This document shows positions 36,712 through 50,000 of a stretch of 64,000 bases of DNA, piece after piece. The position numbers and the translations under genes were made by a program. Source of the DNA: Dirofilaria immitis (lineage: Eukaryota > Nematoda > Chromadorea > Rhabditida > Onchocercidae); NCBI GenBank assembly GCA_024305405.1, contig JAKNDB010000110.1, positions 2,790,001 through 2,854,000 of the forward strand. Direction: 5' to 3'. A model generated the notes under the pieces. It was not told the origin of the DNA. It did no database searches and saw nothing but the letters and a program-made list of their open reading frames with translations. How positions within the stretch are numbered: the first letter of the stretch is position 1; each line of letters begins with the position of its first letter.

Positions 36712-39700
36712 TAATTCCTTTCCAATCTCGACAACTGAAGTACACATTATGATATTGAGAGCATTTATATGTGTAAATAGTTTGTAACGGCAAACAATAA
36801 ATTTTAGTTCCTCAAAAAAGCAGTTAGTTGTAAGATGAGATTAAATAAAAATGTAAAAATACACTAACTTCTAAACCATTTTCTCTTTTTCTTACTAAAA
36901 TTTGTTCCTCGAAAAAGATGAACTGTACCATATAAAACACTTCGTTGGAATCTTTCAGAAACTTCTCTCTTCCGAATGATTGAAGAAGGAGGAAGAAGTC
37001 AACGAATAATATCACGATGTATACATTTAATTTCCTCATTCATTCAATTACTCAATCATATTTCAATATTCAACAATTTATTTTTTTTTTTAATGAAAGA
37101 ATAAAATTTGTTAAGCAAAGATATTCATCATATCTCTTCGATGTATTATGCAATTGATTATGCATTATCATTAGCAATGATTAAATTGACAATGAAGAAT
37201 TAAATTAAATCGCTGGAATAATAGGCCGTTCATAGTAAAGCAGAAATTTCTTAATCATACCGCTGTTACATCTCTATGGATCATATTGAACAGCAAGATG
37301 TTTAATGTTCATGCATTAATTATCATGATAATCAATTTCTTATAAAACAAAGTATTTGTTTGACAATTAAAGACTAAATATGAAATGTTTTTGATAGAAA
37401 TTTGACCAAAACGATTGGATTCTCTTTTTTCTTTAAGTAAATAGATGTTGTTTATCATAATAAATAAACAGATAAGATCGCTGATGCTGCAATACTTAAC
37501 AAAGAAATTTATTAGAATTGATAGCATCACAAAAGTGATGCAAACAAATATTTTTGGAAGTTGAATTGAAGCATCAGACTTTGTTTAAATATCATATTAA
37601 ATATCCGATTGAAATCTGCTTCAATTGGAAACTATACTTTTCAATTTTTTTGTTTTTTGATAAGAAATTTTTATTGCAATATTTTATTCAAAAAAAAAAG
37701 AAAAAAAGAACTGGGAAACAATTGGGATTCTGAGCCATTTGTAGGAGACTGATACTTTATTGGGATTGATATCTGATTGCAATTAATGCTCAAACAGAGG
37801 ACACATTTTCTGATAGTGTTCGGGCCAATTCTGATATTAAAATATCCAACAAAATTCTGGATATTTTCATTTTTGAAAAATTTCTTTAAAACAGACATCT
37901 GGATTTAGTCCTTCATGTTCTCGTTAAAAGGCATTGTAGCGGACTAAAGTAGCAATTCAATGGATAGGATTTATTTCGTGTTGATCGTCGAACACGTAAT
38001 AGAAATCCATTTTCTCCATTGTGGGAATGCGTAAGATAATTGTAAAACATTCCAATCCTGTAATGAAATCAGTAAGTTTATAATAGAATATTAATGATAT
38101 TACTAATGGGAAATATAATATAAGGGAATGAACATAAGGGAAAGAAATTAGAATTCATTTATTGTGGTTTCGCATTCGAATGTGGAAAGATAATATCATT
38201 GTTGATAAAAAAAAAGGAAAGAAAATTCAGAAACAAAATTATATCTTATCTTTTGATTAGATCGACATTTTCTATTGATAACAGCAAACTTCCAGTATAT
38301 GCAGTACTAAAGAAAAACTTTAAAATTTGAATTTATTGATTCGCATAGAAAAATTAATCAGTGCTAATCAACAATAGCTTCGAAATAAAATTAGGGAAAA
38401 AAAATGAAAAGTTTAAGACTATTTTTTATTTGGAAAATTTTCCGAAGAAAAATTATTGTTATATAAATGATATAAGTGGCATCTCTACTAATTAAGACTT
38501 GTATGGAGAGATAACAAAAATAGGAAAAACTTTAATTTCCTTAATCAATTAATCATACTTCCATTTCAATTCTTAATAATACATTGATGAAAAAACGAAA
38601 AAAATAGAGCAGATAGCTAATTATTATCGATAGTAAGTGATAAGAAATATTATCAGAAATATTGTTTAATCATGTCAAATTGGTAACCTTGGAATGAAAT
38701 ATGATGATGCAGCTGTTTCTTCAAATGTCCACAATGATGAAACATTTGCAAGTAGTGCTGTAACTATAATTAATCGCCAGTAATCTTTCATTATCTCTTC
38801 CAAAATTCAATGATAATTTGAAGATTTAATAGCCACAAGTAAATGTACACTGAACAGCTCAATTTTCGGTCATTCTTTTTGTATTTATAGAAGAAAAAAA
38901 AAAGGACAAAAGCAAGTACTAGAATGGACAAGTAAATTTAACAAATTGAAATCTAGAGATGATGTTTGATTTCTGTAGCAATTTTTCGAGAGTAGTGAAT
39001 TTGTCCTTTTTACAAAAAAATAAAAAGAACAAGATATACTTGATGTAAAGTGGATAAATGCAGTCATTTTGCTGTTTAGCTTCAGAACTGCACTCCTCGA
39101 ATTAATTTCATATATGTACTGATTTAATCAATCATTATAGTAACAAATTATTGCTATGAAATGGATGTCATCTCTTCATTTTCATTTCTTTATTTTTTTT
39201 TTCAGTTCAAGATTTTGGAAATAATCATTAATGAAGATCTGTTAGAAAGTTTCATGCAATCATACTTAACACACATTGTTATGATGCACATCTGAATTTG
39301 TACACAACCTGTTTTGCATAATATTTGTCGCCAATTCGTTAAGCAAACAAGCGCCATCATATATTACTGCTTTATTCACTATTTTTGCCATCACCAACTT
39401 ACTTGTTTTTTTTTTGGTTGTTCTATCCCAAAATCTATCCAACATTTTTATGGCACATTCACCTCTATATTATTCCCTTTCTTAAAATAAAGACCTTCAA
39501 AAATTATATTCTGCTTCAAGCAAAATGATGAATCAGAATATCATTGTTTTAAATTACTTCACGATGATAATTTGTTACCAGATGTATTTCAACAGTATCT
39601 CATTCATTTCATTGATCGAATAAACAAGATATAATTTCGTCCAATGCATGCACACTTTTAGAATATTCATAACAAAGCGTTTAGAATCAAAAATTTCATT

Positions 39701-40033
39701 GAGCTCAAATATTTTTGCTTTTGATTGCTTTTTCTTGAAATCAGATATCATAGAATTTGCTAGAAACGTTTATTAGTTTGTTTTACTGATCGAATCTGAC
39801 ATTGATAAGGAAATATTTTATCAAACATTTTTGAATAGACAGTTCAAATTTTCATATTTTGGAAAATTTCTTAAACTTTTGCTATTTGATTATTGCGTTA
39901 AAATTAAATATATTCTACCTGAGTACTTATATGAAATATATATCATTTGTATTATTTAATAATAACAATAACGACGAAATAACAATTGTTTCATATTTTG
40001 ATTATTACTTGATCAGTTTCTTGAAAACATTTT

Positions 40034-43000
40034 TTAAAGAGAATTGTGAAATTTTTTTGAGCCACCTATATTATTTAATTCTTCCATTGGCGTACCCCAT
40101 TTACTGTTCAATTCATTTAACTGATCCGGAATATAGTTTCGTTCTATTTCAAAATGTGGTCGTTCGCTAGAAATAAATAATATATCACAGCAATTATAAA
40201 TAATTATTTTGTCAACAAAAAATATGCAAATTACTTGAAGCATAAAATTTAAAAATTATATCCAATTATTAAAATAATGAAAATTATTTTAATAATTTTC
40301 AATGGCTTTATACCTTAAAATACGTATTTGTAATTTTAATAATTGTCGTTTCAACGCATTTTGTACTTCACCATTCAAAAAGCAATACAATACAGCAATA
40401 AATATGCCCTTAAAAATATAAATTTTTGTTAAATTAAAAATTTGAAAAATATATTCAAATATTTTGTTGAATTCATGAAGACATGAAAAAATGTTAATAA
40501 TCAAAGTTTTGATGAAATTTATTTTTAAATCTAAATTGATTTTAATATGAATTTTGAATGAATATCTTGATAGTATAATTACTTTCAATCATATTATTAA
40601 TCAAATAAGTTATTTGAAAAGCAACCTGAGAATGTTGTAAAATAGCAGAGCCAAGCATATAGACACTACTAGGTTGTGATGGCTCATAGAATAAGGGTAT
40701 ATTTGAAACACCTAGAAGTGGTACCAGTAAAAGTGTCGATTTTACCGTTCTCCTGAAATGAATATTAAAAAATTGGCATCTACAAGGTTTCTTCAAGTTA
40801 TCAATATCAATCAAAAATACTTCATCTGTTCCAATAAAACAAATTCGATTTTTGATTAAACATCATTAAGACTAAATAGTACTCAAAAAGAACGGCGAAT
40901 TATATTACTCCTATGAGAAAACAAGTGACGATAAACATCGAGAGTAATCAACTAATATTCAAAATGAAAAAAGGTATGGTTCGAGAAATCCTATGGAAAT
41001 GATTTCAAGCAAAATTCGTAAAATCCAAATAAACATTGGACCAAATTTCACAAGGTACCGGAATATTAGTTATACAAAGAATAACCATATTTTCTTCGAT
41101 TCAGCAGTATTTTCAGCCTGCAGCTTTTGTACTAATATAATAGCGATACCCAACAGGAATAATAAATTCAACTGAAAAGAAATGAATAAAAATAAACAAA
41201 AGATAAATTGAGCCGAAATGATTATGGAATGCTTAAATGATAATTTATTACAATTGTAACTTAAAAGTATGCTACTATAAACAATCAAAATAATTCAGTT
41301 GCAAATGTCGGAGGAAGGACGAACAATTAAAGCCAATCCCATTGTTGCAGATAATATCCAAAGATGAGCGCCTTGTGCATATGGCAACCAACAAAATGAA
41401 TTTTGGTTCTGACTCGATTGTTTTTGATGAATAATGGTCCAACTGATAACAACAACAAATGGGACACCTGTATTTTTTATATTAATTTATTTTAGTCAGC
41501 TATTTTATGAAAGTGATTAATTTAGTTTATTGTTATCATATCATTAGAGTATGCAACATCATTTTAAAAAAAAAAAGTAGGAACAAGTTAATATTATTGG
41601 ATCAAATTTGATGTTTGTCAAGTGATATCTAATTATCAGTGTCATCAGGAATAATCGGTAAATGCGACAGCCTTTTTCCATATATTACAGTGCATGATGC
41701 AAATATATTTTGATCCTCTGTTGGCGAATATTAGCTAACAAATTTTAAGACCAATTATTATAAACTTACCCCAACCGCAAAAAGGAAAGCATAATTGGGA
41801 TAGTCGACACTTCTCATTGCAAATACGGTAAATCGACTATACAAGTAGCCACCTTCAATAAGCATCCACATAACCGATGCAACCTGTAAATTATTTTATT
41901 TATAATTAATTACCTTTAAAAGTGAAATTGATATAAAACTGATTAAAGCTGTATTTTTTAAAACATTAAATTTAAAAAATATTAGATAAAAGTACGTTAA
42001 ATGAAATGAGAATCTTTTTTAGTCCTCTTTTTCTCTTCTCATTTACTTTTTATATATATTTTTTAAGCGTAAAAATGATATTTACACCAATTTCAACAAA
42101 ATTTCTACTCCTTTTCAACTTTTCTTCTTATGTCAGGAAAGAAGGAAAGCTAAAAGGATAATGTTGTTGTGTTACAATTATCTTTAAATTATATCATTGA
42201 TAAAATTCATTTAGTATTTAAAAATCAGTATAAACCTGAAAATAAATGACCAGCCAAAGCAACAGCTTACAAATCCATTCCTGAAATGAAAGCATTTCTT
42301 AAATTTTTACAAGCTATTAGGCTATTAAATTATTAACACACTAACTGTGAGCTGAGAATTTTTTCTCAAGAATTAATTTTTATGATGCTTTTACATAAAA
42401 ATATTTTAGTGAAGTCTGCATTGTTTTGAAAAGCATTTTTATAATGCTTGAGACATATGAATGAATGAATGAAATATGAAATATAACTAACATATTGGTA
42501 TAGAGGCATTGAGTTATAATAAGAGCAGTCTTGAAAAAATTCGACGTTTGCGCAATTGTCCATACAGCCAATACGGTAAATCGAAATACAAAAGAACTTG
42601 CAAGGTTTTTATGAATTGAAAGACGTCGACACTGGATAGAGTCAAATATACTAAATAATATTAGGGCGGTTAATAGTAATAACACGGAAACAACACTTAA
42701 CGTTAAGGATACGCTGATAACCATTTCACGGAGTAAATCTGGACACTGAAAATATTGCGATAAGTTTAGAATAGAATTGTTTTTGATGAGATAGGACTTT
42801 GAAATTCTTTAACATTTGATTGAATTTCTCAAAGTTTTTCTTATTAACTTAAAATCGCTTTCTATAAAAATCATTTAAAGTTTCCACTAATACTTCAATC
42901 ACTTTAATTTTTATTTACTTTGACATGTATTAAGTACTTTTTAAGAATAAACTTTTAAAAAGTTTTTCCAAACAAAAATAATTAATTACCGTCCTACAGA

Positions 43001-44022
43001 ATCCAACGATACAGCGGGGATGATATTTAAGGATATCAATACATTTTGCATACATTGGTTCAGCCCAACTACCATTCTCGTTGCACATACGTTGTACGGT
43101 ATAATTATCTACAAAGTTTTTAAACATATAGTATTAAAAATTTGACAACAAAATACATCTGCAAGTGTTTGCAATAAAAAGTATAACATAATATATTCGC
43201 AAGAAAATATTAATAGAAATGTAATATTAATGTATTATTTTCTATTCACATAATACATCAGTTTCTCTTTTATTTCAAACTGTCATTTGTCATGAAATAT
43301 GCTTCACAGTAATTCTGGCTATCACAGATATCATTGATATCATATCTAAAAATTGTTAAAGTTCAGCAAATGATCGAAATTGTACTTCAAAAAGAATTAG
43401 TTTGCTAATAAGTCATAATCAACTGACTTTTAATTTCTTCACAACCTTCAACATCTAGACAATATGAAAATGGACACTGCCTTTGTGCAACTTCACCCAC
43501 TGCCGTCTTTTTCCAGCATAACGATCGATCAAAGTTTGCCATGCAGTAGCTGAAATTTAAGCGGTCAAAGGAAATATTCATAAAACGCCGAATCTATCAT
43601 TCCGCTTTCAATGTTTCCGTCTCCTCTCAACCAGTGAAATTTATTACAACTTCATGAATTTCAATTGTGCACGACATCGCAGTTTCATCTTGACTTAATT
43701 CTCGACAAGTGACAAGCATTTTAGATTAATGATTTATGAAGCAAAACATTTTTTGTTAAGAAATTTCATGTAACTTAATGTGCTATCATCCAGTATATGT
43801 GGTAATACAAGTTAATTACCAAATGATAAGCGCCATACTCAACAATTTTTAATCAATAAATGGAGGATATGATATGATTTAAGAGTATAACATAAATCAT
43901 TTCATCTTAGAAATTCAGACAATAATTTACGTCGAATTTGTTTCTGTTGCAATTGTTTGATCGTACTGATCGACCAGTTCCAAGCAGATATTTCGCTCTT
44001 CGCCTACAACACTTCCGCTCAT
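40034..44022 (-). CDS. Class B (secretin-family) G protein-coupled receptor
   Basis: Eleven exons, about 437 residues: 44022-43931, 43549-43446, 43108-42990, 42745-42492, 42280-42236, 41883-41770, 41467-41325, 41171-41086, 40752-40626, 40408-40314 and 40166-40034 (stop TAA 40034-40036). The hormone-binding domain has NICLELVDQYDQ, CMANFDRSLCWKKTAVG, QCPFSYC and RMCNENGSWAEPMYAKC, matching the six-Cys HRM pattern. TM1-2 ends CRRLSIHKNLASSFVFR. Class B marks follow: VMWMLIEGGYLY (TM3), CGWGVPF (TM4, after one extra T in the minus-strand run 41779-41783), KSTLLLVPLLGVSNIP (TM6) and AVLYCFLNGEVQNALKR (TM7/helix 8). One more break lies at 42534-42539. Neuropeptide receptor by family; CRF-, PDF- or calcitonin-receptor-like subgroups are possible (LLVPLLG favours CRF/PDF). 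The start MSGSVVGEERN lacks a signal peptide, so upstream exons may be missed. Confidence 0.85.
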
Positions 44023-47000
44023 ACGTCAGCTTTCAGTTCCTTAATTTAATTCTTTAATTATACTTCATTGATAAACAGTAGTGATAAAACGATTTAATCG
44101 AATATATCCAAAAGATGTTTCGTTTTTGTTGAGAACACTTCCTAAAATAATCCATTCTTTTTCCAGAGCCGTAATTTATGCCCCAAATTTGCTTCAGTTC
44201 GATTCACTTCACTGAATACAATATTTGCATTGAACATTATGAATAAAAAAATATGCTAATATGAAAAATACCCTTTAAATATACGACTGATATTTTTTAT
44301 TAAATACATCAACAACAATTAATGATAAGAATAGTTGAACTTAATGCTATTGGCATAATATACGATAAGATGAATTAGAAAATCATACAAAATAAAAATA
44401 GCTTCTATTTTCATTTCTATCATAATAAAAAGAGTAAAACGAAGTTTAATATACATTTGTTTACTTGAAATTTGAAAAACTGTAGGAATGATAATGTGAT
44501 AATGAAATTATGATATTGAAGATAAGATTATTCGTTATACTATTTATTACTTAATAGTTTTTTCAGTTATTATCTGGAGATTTGATAATGTGTGAAGGAG
44601 CAAAAACTCTTTAATTGTCTATCTGTTTTATAAAATGTTTATCTACTTCATTAAGAAGTTAACTGATGAATGGAAGCAAAACGAAAAATAGGTGTTTAAT
44701 TAAATAGAATGAAATAAAACGTCGTTGATGTGTGTAATTGTAATATCAGTCATATAACAATGATGAATGAAAAACCCAACTGTTAACTGTTAACAAGATA
44801 AAACATTATAACTTAGGCGTAAATAAATAAATCTATGGACGCTTATAAATGATGAATTTTTAATTGATGAAACATCGCTTCACTTATATTAGATATTACT
44901 TATAATTTTTCCTCATCATTTATGAACATAATCAGACAAGGCACAGGAGAAAATAGCTTTTCTCGACTTATATTGAATTACATTCTATCAAAATATTTAA
45001 AAGATCTCTATAAATAGTTATTGAATTTCAAAACTAAATTTCATAAGGTTGCAATCATTATTATTCTTATGCGCATTTTTGTCGAACTCGTTTAATATTA
45101 TATGATAAAATGTATGATGTAAAATTATATTCTTAATTTTAACTGCTAATGAAATATGCTAAAAATTCTTCAATTTTTGAATTTCCTTCATTAATTCCCA
45201 AAAAAATAGGTTCAATGAGGAAGGGATGGAATAAAAATATTGAATTTTTAATAAGTTATTCGATAGATAACACCTTATTTATTTTTCTCTCAGGATAAAG
45301 CAAGCAAAAATATTATTTCTTATTAATCGAGTCGTATAAAAACATGCCCCCAAATGAATATCATATGCAAAATTATGAATTGAAAAGAAGTGACAAAAAC
45401 ATTAACATTAATGATGCAAAAATTTAAGCTTGATGGATTATTATCAGCAATGCTAGAAGAGTGAAATTATTTCTTTTTAATCACTAATCAGTGAAATTTG
45501 TGATTGATAATTTAACTTGATTGATTCTATGATTATAAATTTGCCTAAAACTATTACACGGAATCAGAATATTACATCATAATGAAGAAAAAAAAGTAGC
45601 TTATAAACGAAATATTCACATCTATGCTTTTAAAATGAATAAAAACAGATTGAATGGTATAGAAACAATTTCTTTTTTCCATTTTTTTTTTTTCATGTCA
45701 ATAGTTCTAATATGAAAATTAAAGAAACGAAATGAAGAATGACGAGAACGAGACGGTCAAATTAGAACGAATAGATACGACCATAGAAAAGTAATTGTTT
45801 AATTTCAAAAATTAAACTTATCACAATATTTAATTGAAGTTTTTACCAAATATTGATTAATATTGTCAATATTCTGAATAATCTAAAAGAACATACTTAT
45901 TTCTTAGTATTTTCCTATATTGTTAGATGTTATGGAGGAAAAAGGAATGAAGCTAAAATTTTCAAATTTACTACAGTTGTTTTTATTAAACCTTTTTTAA
46001 ATTTCATTTCTCGAATATTCATATATATATATCCAGTCATCCATTATGGAGAAATTGGAACAAATGGATCAAAATGAATAAGCGATTTAAGACAATGCTT
46101 GATAACGAATATAATAGAATAATTGAATGGAACAAAAATTAATATGTAAATTTGAAATGATACAAATAGATGACGTATAAAGCGAATTATATTTAAAATG
46201 AATCATCGACAATAATGTTGACCAGATGAAATCAGTTGATATATTCAAGTATCTGGATTAATTAAAATGTTATCTGAATAATCCGAAAATGCATATAATT
46301 ATTAGCATTGAATCGTAGATGTATCATGAGTTTACCATTCTAATCAAATTTTATACAGATGGATATGATGCGATATTTGAAATGAATTCATTTCAGTTTT
46401 GAATAATTCAAATTCATTAGGATTTCTTAATTTTTTGAAATGTTTGTATATAAAAATAATTTATCGTTTAACAGTTTGTTAATGATATGAAACAAAAAGT
46501 TACATAATAATTAGTATAAGTTTATTTGCTGGCTTTTTCTTTTTTTTTTTTAGGAAATAAATTGTTTTTAAATAATATTACAACAATATTATGTTTGGAA
46601 AGTTTATCCACAATCCAACCTTTAATTTATTTATAGATCTGATAACTGAATTCTTTTAAAACTTTTACATGCCTTTATCACTTTAACGAACCAACAAGAA
46701 AATGCAGTAAATAAGTTGTATAAAGTATCAAAACGACTGACTAAAAGAATTGAGTTAGAAAAAAAAATTGGTAACTTAATTGGGAATAGATGTCGATAAA
46801 ATATTTTCATCCTAAAATAGCATAGCTTATATTGCTTTGTTGTAAAAAAGTAAAAATAAATTGTCAGAAAAATTCAGAATTTCTGAATAAACGCACCCCT
46901 CCCTTCTTCCCCTTCTTTTTTCCTTGTTTAATATTTTTATAAAAAGGATTAAAAGTTCATTCATTTCACAAGCGTCATATGCTATTTTCACATTGCAGTA

Positions 47001-50000
47001 AGCCACTTCATTATTCAACAAATTTTTCAGCTTTTTGATCGATCAAATATTCTAAACAAATATTTGCCAAAACTCATGAACAATTCAAAAATATTTGAAT
47101 ATAATAATTTAAAGAAATTAAATTATATTAAACAAAAATTAGAGTACCACTGGAATGAATGTTTTCTCATCAATAGTAGAAATAACGATGAACTAATAGT
47201 ATATGTTGTATGAGTCAAGTGTGAATTCAATAAATTATATTCATTCTTATTTCTCCCAACATAGTAGAAGAGGAGTGCAATAAATTTTATTCATTCTTCA
47301 TCGTTTCATATTATCAGTTCATGTTCATATATACACATATTTCTAACTTTTTCTTCTCCTGCTATTTGTCACAAAAAGAAAAAAAAAACTGATCTCACAA
47401 ATGATTGAAAGTTAGGTTTGGAAAAGTGCAAATAATGATATTATAGTGAAAAGATAAGTACATGAGATAGTTGCATGTAATGTAAACTATTAGACTCTTT
47501 TTCTTAATCAATTAATATTCTTGAATTAATGGTAATAATGAAAAAATTTAAAATGAAATAATCACTAGAATGATGATAAAATAATAATCAGTCTATAGCT
47601 AAATATTTTTCAAAAAAAACGATTTACGAAGGTGTAATTGAGGAAATTGAAGAAAGCCATTCATCAAGTTTGAAAAAGTACTACTTATTGTATGCCTCTA
47701 ATATAAACTTATTCCATTTTCAAGCAATCTTCTTCTTTTTTCATCCTCTCATCAACTTTTTTTTTGGTTCATTTTTTATTGAATCAGTAGAATTATATTT
47801 AAGCAAAACTACTAATCAAAAAAAAAAGGTCAACAAAAAGTGGTCAGAAGATTGGTAAGAAATAAAAAAATTATATAGTAAGTGAAGCTTAACGTTAAAA
47901 TGTGTTTGTAAATATTGAAAACCTTTTAGCACTTATTTTAAATAAGCATTAGTGCAGTGCAGTCAGTCTATTATTTGATCTTATTAGTTATTAATGTCCT
48001 TCCTAGTTGCTTATCGTCAACTAAATTTCCTCCCTTTTATATGGATCATATCATTTTGTGGGGATAAGATCGGATGAATGGGTGGATAGATTGATTACAT
48101 ATACTACAAAATTAAAACAACTGCTATTGTATAATTGATTTATCAAAGATTTTTTGTGGCAAATCGAAATTTCTTTTTTTTTTTTAATAACTAATTTTCA
48201 ACTATTATTTCCTGAATTCAATTATGAGATTATTTAATATTATGATATGAATGAGCTTCGAGTATAGATATATTTATTTAATCTATAAATGATTATATAT
48301 CTTTTTGTGCTTTCTCATACCTGTATTATTAGATGATTTTCATCGAATTTTAAATTGACATTACCGAATCAATCATATACAGAAAACTTTATCAATTCTT
48401 GAAAATTTTTCAGTGCAATGATTATGCACATAGCATTAGATAGATGTATCATAAAATATTTATTCTGAGAAAATGCTCATACGATAGAAAGTATTTAAAG
48501 TTCGATGAGAAAATATGTCAGAATCTTAAGGCGAATCCAAAACATATTCAGAATACAGCAATCGAGAATTGAAATCGTTTTTTTTTTTTTCATTCATGTA
48601 CAATGATGTTTAATGCAAAGTTATATTTCTGTGTTACGTGGATCTACATCCCTATTACACAATATTATATAATCTTAAGTGGAAGGCTGAATATCGCATA
48701 AATTATGGTATCCAAAAATGATTGGGAAACTACTTACATATTTCTAATACTCGAAATATTTATAAAAGAAATTTAAGTCATAACACAATGTTATGGTTAT
48801 ACAGATTTCTTTCATTTAGTGAATGGATGAGGAAGAAGCTATTGAAATTGGCGAAGTAACCTTAAATAATTCGTAGAATATTTGTACTAGTCAAGATAAT
48901 CATTACCATACTTATTTTTTACGAAAATACTGGATTCAGATGTATGCAACAGAAAGTTCATATGAAATCGAATAAGAAATAAAAAAGTTGATTTATTAAA
49001 TATCATTAATCATCTAATACTGTCTGTATTAATTCACAAAAACTTCTCAGAATGAAGTAATGAAAGACATTTTTGAAAAACAGAAGATCAAGCTGTAAAC
49101 AATTTCCGTATATATTCTTCTGTCTTAATTTAAGAAGACTGCATATATTAATCATAATTAGCATTCTTCGATAAAACTCTATATCTTATTTAAAATGCTG
49201 CTTTCTCAATCAAACTTTCTAATTCAAAGCGTTTTCCTCTTATCAGTTAATTCAGTCAGTAAAAGTTTTTATGCATTATTTTAAATAGAATGTCTTCTTA
49301 CTATCCAATATGCGCCTTTGTAAAGCCGCTACATTTGTCTCAGTTATGAAGTAAGTAATATAGATAGATGCACATAAAAATTTGAAGCAATACGCTAGCC
49401 ATTTTTTTATTTGTTATATATTATTTAATTTCTATTTCAGATTTCAAAATGTCTTAGAATTCTGGTAAGTAGATGTTATTCAAAAGAATTATTCTTTATC
49501 TCCAGTTGCAGTGATTTCTGAGATTTTAAAGATGCAAGGCTGATCAATTAACATCCTTTTTCCTTTTCAATTCATCCCTAAAAGTAACTAAGAATACGTT
49601 TGATGATCAAGCTACAATCGCCATATTTTGATTATTCTCGTATATTGTTGATTCCTAGTGACAATTATCAGGTGTAACCACTTTCTGAATTCTTTTAGAA
49701 TGCTTCTAATCATTTCTAATTTTTGCTGGCACATTTTTACTTTTCATATTATTGTGCATATTCTTTACTCTTTCAAAAAATTGTAAAATTTGAATGCAAA
49801 TAAACAATCTGTTTTCTGATCTCATTAGCATACTGGCCAGAAATTGAATTTTAACTAGACTCATCCATTTCTTAGTTCCTCATGTCCCATTTTCTTCACC
49901 ACAAAAGTTTGCTCAAGATCTATACTCAAGTACTATCGATAATTTCTTAAGCAAAAATAAGATTCTGCCATGAAGGGGTTTCGTGATTAAAAAGCAAAAG

